A DNA stretch of 24,256 nt from positions 1 to 24,256 of the forward strand of contig CALBDR010000191.1 in the NCBI GenBank assembly GCA_937927525.1, given 5' to 3'. The stretch is from an uncultured Candidatus Melainabacteria bacterium. Its GTDB lineage: Bacteria > Cyanobacteriota > Vampirovibrionia > LMEP-6097. Shown here one piece after another: positions 7,595 to 15,051 of the stretch. The notes under the pieces were generated by a model. The model made no database searches. It saw only the letters and a program-made list of their open reading frames with translations, and had not been told where the DNA came from. Numbering within the stretch: the stretch's first letter is position 1; every line of letters begins with the position of its first letter. The position numbers and the translations under genes are program-made.

Positions 7595-8692
7595 ATGCAA
7601 GACCTCAGACTTACAGAACTAATGTTTAAGTCTCTTAAACAAGACTCTAATTTAGCCACAGCAGAAGACTGGGAAGCTGCTGGTGACTACGCTAAACTCA
7701 TTCGCTTCTTTCCTCATGCGTTTAACTGCTATAGAAACGCTCTCGACCTCAGTAAAACAGAAGAACTAGCTAAAAAAGTAGATGATACTTTAGAAAAACT
7801 TACTAATGTTCTTCAATTCGTTCCTAAAAATTGTAAGGATATGGTTGAAGAATTTCGCTTTAATAATCCACTTGACCCTTCTGAATGGTTAAAAGTAATT
7901 AATGAGCTTTTAAAAACTAGCACTGATGAAAGTAACATTGAAGCGATACGCTTTGCTTTCGGTATGGGTATTTACTGCGCTGTGAGGTCGGGTTTAGATG
8001 TAAGCCCGATGAATAAAAACCTTATTCCTTTCCTAGAAGCCCAAGAAGAAGATGAATCACAGCTAAAATTCAATAAACTTTCTTTAGATGGTGTCAAAAA
8101 AATCGTTACTATTGGTGACAATGTCACTCTAGGACTTCAAAACAACTGGGAAATAAAAGAAGAAGAAACTTTCCATCAACTATGGAAAAACTCTCTTAGT
8201 GATCCTAATAGTATCGAATTTGCAAACAACGCAATCTCAGGTGCAGGTATCTTAGATGCTGTTCTCTATGTAGGGAGAGATGTAATTCTTCATAAGCCAG
8301 ATTTAGTGATTTTAAACTATGGCATAAATGATGTTTGGCTAGGACCAGATGCCTTACTAGGCTTCGAGGTACTTTTAGAGTACTTAATTAAATTTTTAAA
8401 ACTAAATAGTATTAAACTTCTTCTAGTAGGACCAGTTCCTCACATTCCCTCAGCCTGCCCTGAACAACAAAAACCAAATGCAAAAGTTGATATGAAAGAT
8501 TTAAGAATGGAGCCATGGGATAAGATCTGCAAACAAGTAGCCTTAAGAAATAAAATACCTTACGCTGATACCAGTTCTAAGTTCCCACTTCTAGAAGAGC
8601 AAAGAAAAAAATTCTTTGCTAACGGCTTCAATCAACCTAATCGAGAAGGGCACATGCTTATCAAAGCTGCTATAGAAGAGGTCATTAGCTAA
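7595..8692 (+). CDS. SGNH/GDSL-hydrolase-fold protein with lost catalytic residues
   Basis: 365 residues. Residues 1-165 form a helical domain (TPR-like spacing of small and aromatic residues, not assigned). Residues 168-365 follow the SGNH fold: block I IVTIGDNVTLG (172-180), block II NNAISGAG (211-218), block III NYGINDVW (241-248), and block V NGFNQPNREGH (343-353). In active members block I is GDS and block V is DGxH. Here Ser is Asn176, Asp is Asn343 and His is Asn346. The oxyanion-hole Gly216 and Asn245 are kept. The fold therefore seems intact and the hydrolase triad absent, which suggests a binding or structural role. Its stop overlaps the start of kdsB by one base, suggesting a link to surface polysaccharide. 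A TATAAT box sits 8 bases upstream. Confidence 0.75.
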   Translation: MQDLRLTELMFKSLKQDSNLATAEDWEAAGDYAKLIRFFPHAFNCYRNALDLSKTEELAKKVDDTLEKLTNVLQFVPKNCKDMVEEFRFNNPLDPSEWLKVINELLKTSTDESNIEAIRFAFGMGIYCAVRSGLDVSPMNKNLIPFLEAQEEDESQLKFNKLSLDGVKKIVTIGDNVTLGLQNNWEIKEEETFHQLWKNSLSDPNSIEFANNAISGAGILDAVLYVGRDVILHKPDLVILNYGINDVWLGPDALLGFEVLLEYLIKFLKLNSIKLLLVGPVPHIPSACPEQQKPNAKVDMKDLRMEPWDKICKQVALRNKIPYADTSSKFPLLEEQRKKFFANGFNQPNREGHMLIKAAIEEVIS

Positions 8693-9435
8693 TGAAAAAA
8701 TCAGTAGCTGTAATTCCATCTCGCTACGAAAGCTCAAGACTCCCAGGAAAGCCACTCCTAAAGCTAGGTGGAAAAACTATGATTGAGCTTGTCTATGAAC
8801 AAGTATCTAAAGCGAAGCATTTAGATGAAGTTATAGTAGCCACTGATAATGAACAGATTTATGAACACGTAAAAAACTTCGGTGGTAATGTTGCCATGAC
8901 TTCTAAAGAGCATAAGTCTGGCACTGACAGGATTGCAGAACTTGCTAAACAAAATAACAACTGGGAAATTATAGTAAATGTTCAAGGCGACGAACCTTTT
9001 ATCGATCCTAAGGATATAGATAAAAGCTTAGAACCTTTTTTACACGACCCACATCTCGAGATGCTTAGCATTTATCACCACTTCGATGATTTTTCTGAAA
9101 TTAATAATCCTAATAACGTTAAAGTCGTTACAGACATTAATGACTTTGCATTGTACTTCTCTCGCTCAGCGATTCCTTGTGCTAGAGATGGCATTGCTGA
9201 AAATTATCGCTATAAAAAACATTTAGGTCTTTATGTCTATAGAAAAGATACTTTGTTAAATATTTCAGCTTTAGCTGAGTCCCAACTCGAAAAAATTGAA
9301 AAGTTAGAGCAGCTTCGCGCTCTTGAAAATCAAATCAAAATCAAAATGATCGAAGTTCAATCTAAGTCCATAGGAATCGATACTCAAGCAGACTATGAAA
9401 AAGCCCTAAGGCTAATCGAACAAGTAAATCATTAA
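8692..9435 (+). CDS. kdsB: 3-deoxy-manno-octulosonate cytidylyltransferase
   Basis: 247 residues, the usual KdsB length. It transfers CMP from CTP to Kdo, giving the activated sugar for the inner core of lipopolysaccharide, in the cytoplasm. Visible motifs: nucleotide-binding IPSRYESSRLPGKPLL (8-23), VATDNE (50-55), HKSGTDR (about 74-80), VQGDEPFI (about 96-103), YFSRSAIPCARDG (about 156-168), HLGLYVYRKDTL (about 178-189) and the C-terminal IGIDTQADYEKA. It starts inside the preceding stop codon (TAATG), so its translation is probably coupled. Its presence implies a Kdo-containing outer membrane. Confidence 0.96.
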   Translation: MKKSVAVIPSRYESSRLPGKPLLKLGGKTMIELVYEQVSKAKHLDEVIVATDNEQIYEHVKNFGGNVAMTSKEHKSGTDRIAELAKQNNNWEIIVNVQGDEPFIDPKDIDKSLEPFLHDPHLEMLSIYHHFDDFSEINNPNNVKVVTDINDFALYFSRSAIPCARDGIAENYRYKKHLGLYVYRKDTLLNISALAESQLEKIEKLEQLRALENQIKIKMIEVQSKSIGIDTQADYEKALRLIEQVNH

Positions 9436-9509
9436 AAAATTTCCATTTTGGCATCAATAAAAAATTTAAGAACGTGGAACGTTAAATACATAGAGGAATT
9501 TGCTTACTC

Positions 9510-9933
9510 ATGCTTGATTTTAAAATTGAAACTTTTCCACATAATTTAATTGAAAATGAAATTAACTTATTAATAATCGAAGATAATATGGATGATTACC
9601 ACATGTATAAAGATTCTTTAGAAAATGTTGATTATCCAATCAAAACTAAGTGGATCGAAGATGGTGAGGATGTTATTAACTATTTAATGGATAAACTAGA
9701 TAGTAACCATAAGGATTTACCGAATATTATTATGATTGATAAAAATTTACCTGGTATGAGCGGTATTGAGCTGCTAGATCAGATCAAAAAAGTCGAAGCT
9801 TTTCAGAATATACTAACCTTAATGGTTACTGGAGATAAATGGGATAGATTCATTTGTCGTAAAAAACCCACTAATGAGTACACTTGCGACTAAAATTAAC
9901 CATGCTATCTCCACGATAAAGAGTATGAAGTAG
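9510..9933 (+). pseudogene. Response-regulator receiver domain gene broken by a frameshifting deletion
   Basis: The first 110 codons give a CheY-like receiver: LLIIEDN with acidic E24/D25, phospho-acceptor D77 in MIDKNLPGMSG, and T107 in LMVTGD. The frame then runs into nonsense and stops at 9891-9893. In the +1 frame from about 9838 to TAG 9931-9933 the expected receiver end appears: NGIDSFVVKNP, then a terminal helix LATKINHAISTIK. T107 and the conserved Lys are about 12 residues apart across the junction, whereas about 22 is normal. Roughly 10 codons plus a frame unit are therefore missing. As read, the 127-residue product lacks alpha4-beta5-alpha5 and should not fold or signal normally. 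An upstream GAGGAA sits 12 bases before ATG 9510. No sensor kinase is adjacent. Confidence 0.75.
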
Positions 9934-9939
9934 TATAGT
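9934..9939 (+). promoter_or_regulatory. -10 box of yebC (leaderless)
   Basis: TATAGT, seven bases before the ATG at 9947 and directly after the ancestral stop of the broken response regulator. No Shine-Dalgarno sequence is present. Confidence 0.4.
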
Positions 9940-9946
9940 AATCCGT

Positions 9947-10687
9947 ATGGCAGGTCATAATAAATGGTCTAAAATTAAACGCAAAAAAGAAGCTAAGGAT
10001 ATAAAAAAAGGTGCAAGCCTTGCAAAACTTAGTAAGAAGATTATACTTGCTGTCAAAAATGGTGAAGAAAATCTTAAAAACAATTCAAAATTAAGAACAG
10101 CCGTAGAAGAAGCTAAAGCTGCTGGGATGGCTAAAGCAACTATCGATAATGCTATTAAAAAAGCCAGTGGCTCTCAAGGAAAATCGGATTTAAAAGAAGT
10201 CCTATATGAAGGTTATTTACCTGGTGGAGTAGCTCTAATGATTTTCACAGCTACTGATAATTTAAAAAGAACTGTACAAGATATAAAATATATTCTCTCA
10301 AGATCTGAAGGAAATCTGGGCAACTCTGGCTGCGTTAGTTACCTTTTTAATAAAGTTGCTTATACTTTTATTAAAAAACCAGAAAATTGGAATCAGGAAC
10401 TAGAAGAAGAACTCTTATCAATAATTTTGAATTTAGGAGCAGATGATTTTATCCTAGAGCAGGAGAAAATTATTATTAGTTCTTCCCCTGAAGTCTCAGA
10501 CGATCTAAATAATACATTAATAGATAACCCCAAGTTCACCATAATTGAAGTGAAAATCGTGATGGAAGCTAGTAATAATATCGAAATAACTGACGATTCT
10601 ACAATTGAACTAATTCATAAGGCCATAAATCAACTCGAAAATCACGAAGATATATTAGAAGTATTTACGAACCATACAGAAGTATGA
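9947..10687 (+). CDS. yebC: YebC/TACO1-family protein
   Basis: 246 residues, normal length. The N-terminus AGHNKWSKIKRKKEAKD is diagnostic, followed by KLSKKIILAVKNG and AKAAGMAKATIDNAIKKASG. The central YEGYLPGGVALMIFTATDN and SEGNLGNSGCVSYLF blocks are also typical. Members act as DNA-binding transcription regulators or, in more recent work on TACO1 and YebC, as translation factors that help ribosomes through difficult motifs. Which role applies here cannot be read from sequence. The start codon is preceded at 7 bases by a -10-like TATAGT. Confidence 0.95.
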   Translation: MAGHNKWSKIKRKKEAKDIKKGASLAKLSKKIILAVKNGEENLKNNSKLRTAVEEAKAAGMAKATIDNAIKKASGSQGKSDLKEVLYEGYLPGGVALMIFTATDNLKRTVQDIKYILSRSEGNLGNSGCVSYLFNKVAYTFIKKPENWNQELEEELLSIILNLGADDFILEQEKIIISSSPEVSDDLNNTLIDNPKFTIIEVKIVMEASNNIEITDDSTIELIHKAINQLENHEDILEVFTNHTEV

Positions 10688-10853
10688 GTAAAATTTAATT
10701 TTAGATAATAAGTTTTCATCCATTAGAATGAAAGTTAGAGAGGAATAATAAAATTAAAATAAAGGTACAATTAATGAGTGGGTAATTTGAAGATTTGTGG
10801 ATAGTATACATTATAACCTTCAATATCTTAAAGAAATAATAAGCTCAAACATT

Positions 10854-10859
10854 TATAAT
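10854..10859 (+). promoter_or_regulatory. Possible -10 box of the 10911 operon
   Basis: TATAAT 51 bases before ATG 10911 in a 223-bp gap after yebC; no convincing -35 at 16-18 bp. The gap also holds a G6 run (10872-10877) and nothing else I can name. Confidence 0.3.
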
Positions 10860-10910
10860 GTGTCTCGCACTGGGGGGCAGTAATAGGTTAATTAATATAG
10901 GTAAGGTAAT

Positions 10911-11468
10911 ATGGCAAACTTCGGTAACGAATTAATACAAACATTAAAACAATTCTTCCCAATGTTCTCACGGATTCATGAGAAGAAACAATTAAATCAA
11001 CAGAATAACGCTGCAGCTAGTGATGAACGGGAAGGTAATTCTAAAGATAATGAAAAATTCGTAACTTCAAAGATGAAGAAGAATCATTTGCTTATATACT
11101 TTGAGTCTGCACCAGAAGGTGCTAATGTTATTCAGGCAATTAAACTAAATAGAAGATTTATTGAAGAAGCATGCTTAGCACTTCAACAAGCTCCGGACGA
11201 TTTAGTATGGTTCTTAATTAATGAAGATGGTGAAGCGCAGTACGATGAGGATATGGATTTAATCATATATCGCCAAGGAGATGGTACTATACTGAACGAT
11301 GAACAAAGAAATTGTCAGAAAGTTAGACTTGTTATCTTAGATGAAAAAATCATGATCCAAGGTGCCAATGTAGGTAATTTTGAATGGGATAAAACTTATT
11401 TATTCAGCTTTGGCGAGACTGGAGAGCTTGAGAGTATTAGACCAATCGGTAATAATTTTCTTACATGA
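10911..11468 (+). CDS. Hypothetical acidic protein, coupled to EF-hand gene
   Basis: 185 residues; family not recognised. The first 20 residues are amphipathic/hydrophobic (LIQTLKQFFPMFSRI), followed by a polar linker rich in Gln/Asn/Glu (26-48). From residue 56 comes a compact alpha/beta-looking domain (LLIYFESAPEGANVIQAIKLN; DDLVWFLINEDGEAQYDEDMDLIIYR; VRLVILDEKIMIQGANVG). Acidic clusters DEDMD and NEDGEAQYDED could bind divalent cations. The ATG has a purine-rich AGGTAAGG 5-10 bases upstream. Its TGA overlaps the ATG of the EF-hand gene (ATGA), strongly suggesting the two are translated together and may work together. Confidence 0.65.
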   Translation: MANFGNELIQTLKQFFPMFSRIHEKKQLNQQNNAAASDEREGNSKDNEKFVTSKMKKNHLLIYFESAPEGANVIQAIKLNRRFIEEACLALQQAPDDLVWFLINEDGEAQYDEDMDLIIYRQGDGTILNDEQRNCQKVRLVILDEKIMIQGANVGNFEWDKTYLFSFGETGELESIRPIGNNFLT

Positions 11469-11950
11469 TCCCTTTAATTCTCTTTTTCGGATTTTTTGGC
11501 TTATTTGGCTCTGATAAGAAAGAAGAAAAAAAATCTGAAGTAAACAATGACTGTTATTATATTGAAAACTTTTATTTTCGAGAAAAAGACTTTCTATTAA
11601 TTGATCGCAATCAAGATGCTTTGATTAGTTTTGGAGAGGCTAAAGTTTATCGTATTCAGCTTTTCTTAGAAACTGATACAGATAAAAACGGACAAATACA
11701 CTTTAAGGAATTCGAAAAATCGATGTGGAACATCGCTAAAGATCCTGAGTGCAGGAAAAAGAAAGTCAAAGAATCTTTCAGTCAAAAACTTCTAAAAGAA
11801 TACATTAAGATAGATATTAATAAAGACACTATTATAATTCCATCAGAATATGAACTCTATGGTTCATATAGCTTCGACCTTATTGATACAAACGATGACA
11901 ACTATATCGATATTTATGAACTTAAACAGTTTCATGGTGAACTAAATTAA
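11465..11950 (+). CDS. Four-EF-hand calcium-binding protein
   Basis: 161 residues. A hydrophobic N-terminus (residues 2-15) could be a signal anchor, placing the rest outside the cytoplasmic membrane. Four 12-residue EF-hand loops can be read, each with acidic or Asn ligands at 1, 3, 5 and Glu at 12: D47-E58 (DRNQDALISFGE), D71-E82 (DTDKNGQIHFKE), D117-E128 (DINKDTIIIPSE) and D141-E152 (DTNDDNYIDIYE). The loops are arranged as two pairs, as in calmodulin-like proteins. The third lacks the usual Gly at position 6. Two Cys (C30, C96) flank the first pair. It starts inside the stop codon of the 10911 gene and its 3' end overlaps the convergent gene by 9 bp. It is likely a Ca2+ buffer or sensor at the envelope; the partner is unknown. 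Confidence 0.85.
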   Translation: MIPLILFFGFFGLFGSDKKEEKKSEVNNDCYYIENFYFREKDFLLIDRNQDALISFGEAKVYRIQLFLETDTDKNGQIHFKEFEKSMWNIAKDPECRKKKVKESFSQKLLKEYIKIDINKDTIIIPSEYELYGSYSFDLIDTNDDNYIDIYELKQFHGELN

Positions 11951-13489
11951 AGCTGCGTTATTTAATGAATTTTCTATGCTTTGGAACTGAGACCTAAATT
12001 CACTAATGTTACTTAATATTTCACGAGCTTTCTTCCAAATTTTAAACTGCATATTATGCTTAAAAAATTCAACTGTTTTCTGCTCACTTGAGATTTGATT
12101 TTTATCGTTATTAGAATCTTCAAATAATAAATCCAAATCTAAATCACTAAAGAAGCTATTTTTAGAATATTCGTCAGTCATCAAAGAAAGGATGAAATCA
12201 ATCCCAGGGCGAGAATAAGCTAAAGCGGCTAAAGCTATGATTTTTCTTTCCTTATGATCAATTTTCGGTGCATCCGTAAAATTAACTCTTATGTGGTCAC
12301 AGACTCTATCAAAGAAGCTTCGCTTCAACTGCTCACAATCAAAATAAGAGCATGAACAAATCAAAATACTATTTATCGAAGTGAAGAAATCTCTAGATTC
12401 AAACCTAGATTGCTTTAAAGAAGATTTTAAGATATCTATATTAATTCCTGCATTTTCAGCAAATTCAGAAACACAGTGAACTAAGATTTGTGCAACAAAA
12501 TCACTAGGCTTAAAAAACATTTGCCATAGATCATCTGATTTAAGGTTCTGGACTTGAACTTTAAGATCATATTTCATATCAGAGATTTTATTGTTCAAGT
12601 CTTCAGCATCTTTATTTAGTTCATCTACTAAAAACAAAGCAGCTTCAAAAGACTGAATTAAAGCTCTAAAAGTTTCATGAGAATCACATAAACTATTTTT
12701 TTCAATATAAGAGTAAAAACTTGCGTTAATAACTGAAGCACCTGAAATATTTGTTGAATTAGTTAACAGAGAAAAATCATTAGACCTGTATAAATAGTTC
12801 TCTACTTTTGATTTCAATAAATCAAAGTCTTGATTAAACAGCATAGATAAAGGCTTATAAATCTCATCTAAAATTTTTACTTTTTTAATCGGAATAAATA
12901 ACTTAATCTCGTTAAGCTGTTCTTTTATTTCTTGTATAGTACCTTCTCCAAAGTCCGGGTTCAAATGCCCTAGAGGAGTTAAATTCATGGAATAATTCAA
13001 CTTCGAAATCATAAATGAATTAATTTCTTCAATCCCTTCAAGCTGTTCACCAAAAATCTCCTCTACTAAAGAAGCAATGTGTGGAAGTAATAATGAATAA
13101 AAACTAAAAATCTGATAACTAGTGTCTTTAGGTAAAAACTCAAAATTAAAGAACTTATTTGCTCTTTCTAGAACGATAATTAGAAAAGCTTTTTTCTCAA
13201 ATTCAGAATAATCTTCGTCAAAATCAATTTCAGCTTCTAAGAAATTTCTAAGAGCAGGCCAAAGCATTTCAGCAAGCTCAACTCCAGAAAAGCTCCTCTT
13301 TAGTCTATAAGTATTTCTAAGTAACTTCCTAACGGCTGTTTCGTTGAAATTAGATTTATATTCGTTTATCTTTCCGAAGAAATCTCTGATTTCCCCTCTG
13401 AGAGTTTTAACCATCTCTGACTTAGCTGCTAAAGAGCTTTGCAGAGCGAAGTTATGCATAAAAAAGGCTGATGAATTTTGTTCGGACAT
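11942..13489 (-). CDS. Hypothetical large helical protein
   Basis: 515 residues; family not recognised. There is no signal peptide and no transmembrane segment. The sequence is dominated by charged, Leu/Phe-rich helices, with a likely coiled coil near 288-315 (LVDELNKDAEDLNNKISDMKYDLKV is part of it). A Cys cluster (ILICSCSYFDCEQ, about 384-396) is the only metal- or disulfide-like feature. The start is well supported: GGAAG lies 6 bases before the ATG. It converges on and overlaps the EF-hand gene by 9 bp, so the two may affect each other's expression. The even composition over the whole length argues for a real cytoplasmic protein. Confidence 0.65.
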   Translation of the reverse strand: MSEQNSSAFFMHNFALQSSLAAKSEMVKTLRGEIRDFFGKINEYKSNFNETAVRKLLRNTYRLKRSFSGVELAEMLWPALRNFLEAEIDFDEDYSEFEKKAFLIIVLERANKFFNFEFLPKDTSYQIFSFYSLLLPHIASLVEEIFGEQLEGIEEINSFMISKLNYSMNLTPLGHLNPDFGEGTIQEIKEQLNEIKLFIPIKKVKILDEIYKPLSMLFNQDFDLLKSKVENYLYRSNDFSLLTNSTNISGASVINASFYSYIEKNSLCDSHETFRALIQSFEAALFLVDELNKDAEDLNNKISDMKYDLKVQVQNLKSDDLWQMFFKPSDFVAQILVHCVSEFAENAGINIDILKSSLKQSRFESRDFFTSINSILICSCSYFDCEQLKRSFFDRVCDHIRVNFTDAPKIDHKERKIIALAALAYSRPGIDFILSLMTDEYSKNSFFSDLDLDLLFEDSNNDKNQISSEQKTVEFFKHNMQFKIWKKAREILSNISEFRSQFQSIENSLNNAALI

Positions 13490-14073
13490 GAGAGCTTCCT
13501 TGATCTATATCTTTGAAGGTAAATACTATCATACTAAAATAAGTAATGTCTCAGCTTTATTCTAATAATCTCTAAGTTTTCAACATTTAGAATGAGTCCC
13601 GATTTCGTATAACGCATTCAAAAGGGCATATCAGAACGATCAAATATCTAGATTATTTTATTTAGAAAAAATTGTTATTTGAATTTTACAAATAATTGTA
13701 TTAACAATTCTCAATATTGGCCACATCGTCCTTAAGAAACATGTTCTAGATTAGTATTCCTCAAAAAAAACACTTGGTAAATAAAAAATAAAAGATATAA
13801 TTAAAATAAAGATAATTAAAGTTATCTAAGCAGAGAATACCCTTAAAGATAATTAACCTTTCTGTGCAAATCTTATTTTTTTTTAATTTACCTTGAAATC
13901 CAAATTTTCTCTTCCAGTAGCATTATTTGGCAATAATTCCTACAAAAGAACATTTTTTCTGGTAAAATAATTGCTAGTTATCATGAACAAAAACATTCAG
14001 ATAATGTATTATTAGAGATTAATAATGATTTCTTTATTTTTGCGTGAAATTATTTAAAAGGGGAAGCTCGAAA
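13490..14073. other. Non-coding AT-rich region upstream of recombinase
   Basis: No convincing gene is seen. The stretch separates the divergent 515-residue gene and the recombinase gene and so should hold both promoters. Visible elements are an inverted repeat AATTGT/ACAATT with a 4-base spacer (13694-13709) and a direct repeat AAAGATAATTAA (13808-13819 and 13845-13856). A possible promoter pair is TTATCA (13978-13983) and GATAAT 16 bp later. A XerC-arm-like half site lies at 13602-13612 but lacks a partner half. The recombinase ribosome binding site is at 14058-14063. Confidence 0.5.
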
Positions 14074-15051
14074 ATGGCAGACATGAAAACTTCAGAACTT
14101 GTAGACGACTACTTAAATAAAATCCAAAAAGACAACGACACTATGAAAGCTTATCGTTTGGATTTAGAGAAGTTCACTAATTCCTTTGGTGAGGGAGAAA
14201 TATCTAATATTAAGAAAGATGATATTGAGAACTATCTTAATGAGTTAACCACTAGAACTGGTAAAAGAGTAAGTGTAGCGACACAGAACAGACACTACGC
14301 TACTTTAAGTTGTTTCTTTAACTATTTACTAAGAAACAGCCTTATTAACGACAATCCGATGAAAAAAATTGAACGTCGTAAACCATTAAAAGATCAAGGT
14401 GAAACTAACACTAAAGATATTATTAGATACCTTGATAAAGAAACTGTTCAAATAATTTTAGGTAGAGCTAAATCTATCAGAGAAGAATTCTTATTCGATC
14501 TTCTTTACTCAAGTGGTCTAAGAATTTCTGAAGCACTTGCACTTAACGTACAAGACATTAGAAATGGTGTAATTCATATCAGACAAGGAAAAGGTAATAA
14601 AGCGAGAATCACTTACCTTTCTAAATCTAGTGAAAAGCTTTTCAAAAAATACTTAGAAAAAAGAATTCCAGAAAGATCAATAATGGCTAAAGCTAGAACT
14701 CTTGAAGAAGCTAGAAAACTTCATAATGAAGGTGCTCTATTCACCACGAATAATGGAACTAGACTTGGCTACCACAGAGCTAACCAATTATTCAAGCAAG
14801 CATCATCAGACTTAACTAACGCTGATGGTACAGCTCTTACTATTCACCAGCTAAGACACACTTTCTGTACAGAAAGAGTGGGTTACATTGACATTAGAGT
14901 ACTTCAGAAGCTTGCTGGACACAGTGATATCAGAACTACTTTAAGATACGCTAAGGTAGCTGATAAAGTTGCAAAAAAACAGTTTAAGCAATTTGATGAA
15001 GAGAGAGCAGATGAAGAGAAATTAGAAGAATTAAGCAGTAATTCTATCTAA
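14074..15051 (+). CDS. XerC/XerD-type tyrosine recombinase
   Basis: 325 residues from ATG 14074, preferred over the in-frame GTG at 14044 because AAGGGG lies 10 bases upstream. It has an N-terminal SAM-like core-binding domain (about 5-95: LVDDYLNKI, YRLDLEKF, TQNRHYATLSCFFNYLL) and a C-terminal catalytic domain. All catalytic residues are present: Arg150 in SSGLRISEAL, Lys176 in GKGNKAR, His258 and Arg261 in HQLRHTF, His283 in AGHSDIRTT and the nucleophile Tyr292 in TLRYAKV. It breaks and rejoins DNA through a 3'-phosphotyrosyl link. It is slightly longer than classic Xer proteins (about 300), with a linker before ALFTTNNG and an acidic C-terminal tail. It may be the chromosome-dimer resolvase or an element-borne enzyme. 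The repeated non-coding DNA on its 3' side favours checking the second. Confidence 0.88.
   Translation: MADMKTSELVDDYLNKIQKDNDTMKAYRLDLEKFTNSFGEGEISNIKKDDIENYLNELTTRTGKRVSVATQNRHYATLSCFFNYLLRNSLINDNPMKKIERRKPLKDQGETNTKDIIRYLDKETVQIILGRAKSIREEFLFDLLYSSGLRISEALALNVQDIRNGVIHIRQGKGNKARITYLSKSSEKLFKKYLEKRIPERSIMAKARTLEEARKLHNEGALFTTNNGTRLGYHRANQLFKQASSDLTNADGTALTIHQLRHTFCTERVGYIDIRVLQKLAGHSDIRTTLRYAKVADKVAKKQFKQFDEERADEEKLEELSSNSI

Noticed and set aside
13602..13630. dif-like site: ATTTCGTATAA resembles a XerC arm
   Set aside because: The half after the 6-base centre (CAAAAGGGCAT) does not resemble a XerD arm, so a functional dif is not supported; one half-match can be chance.
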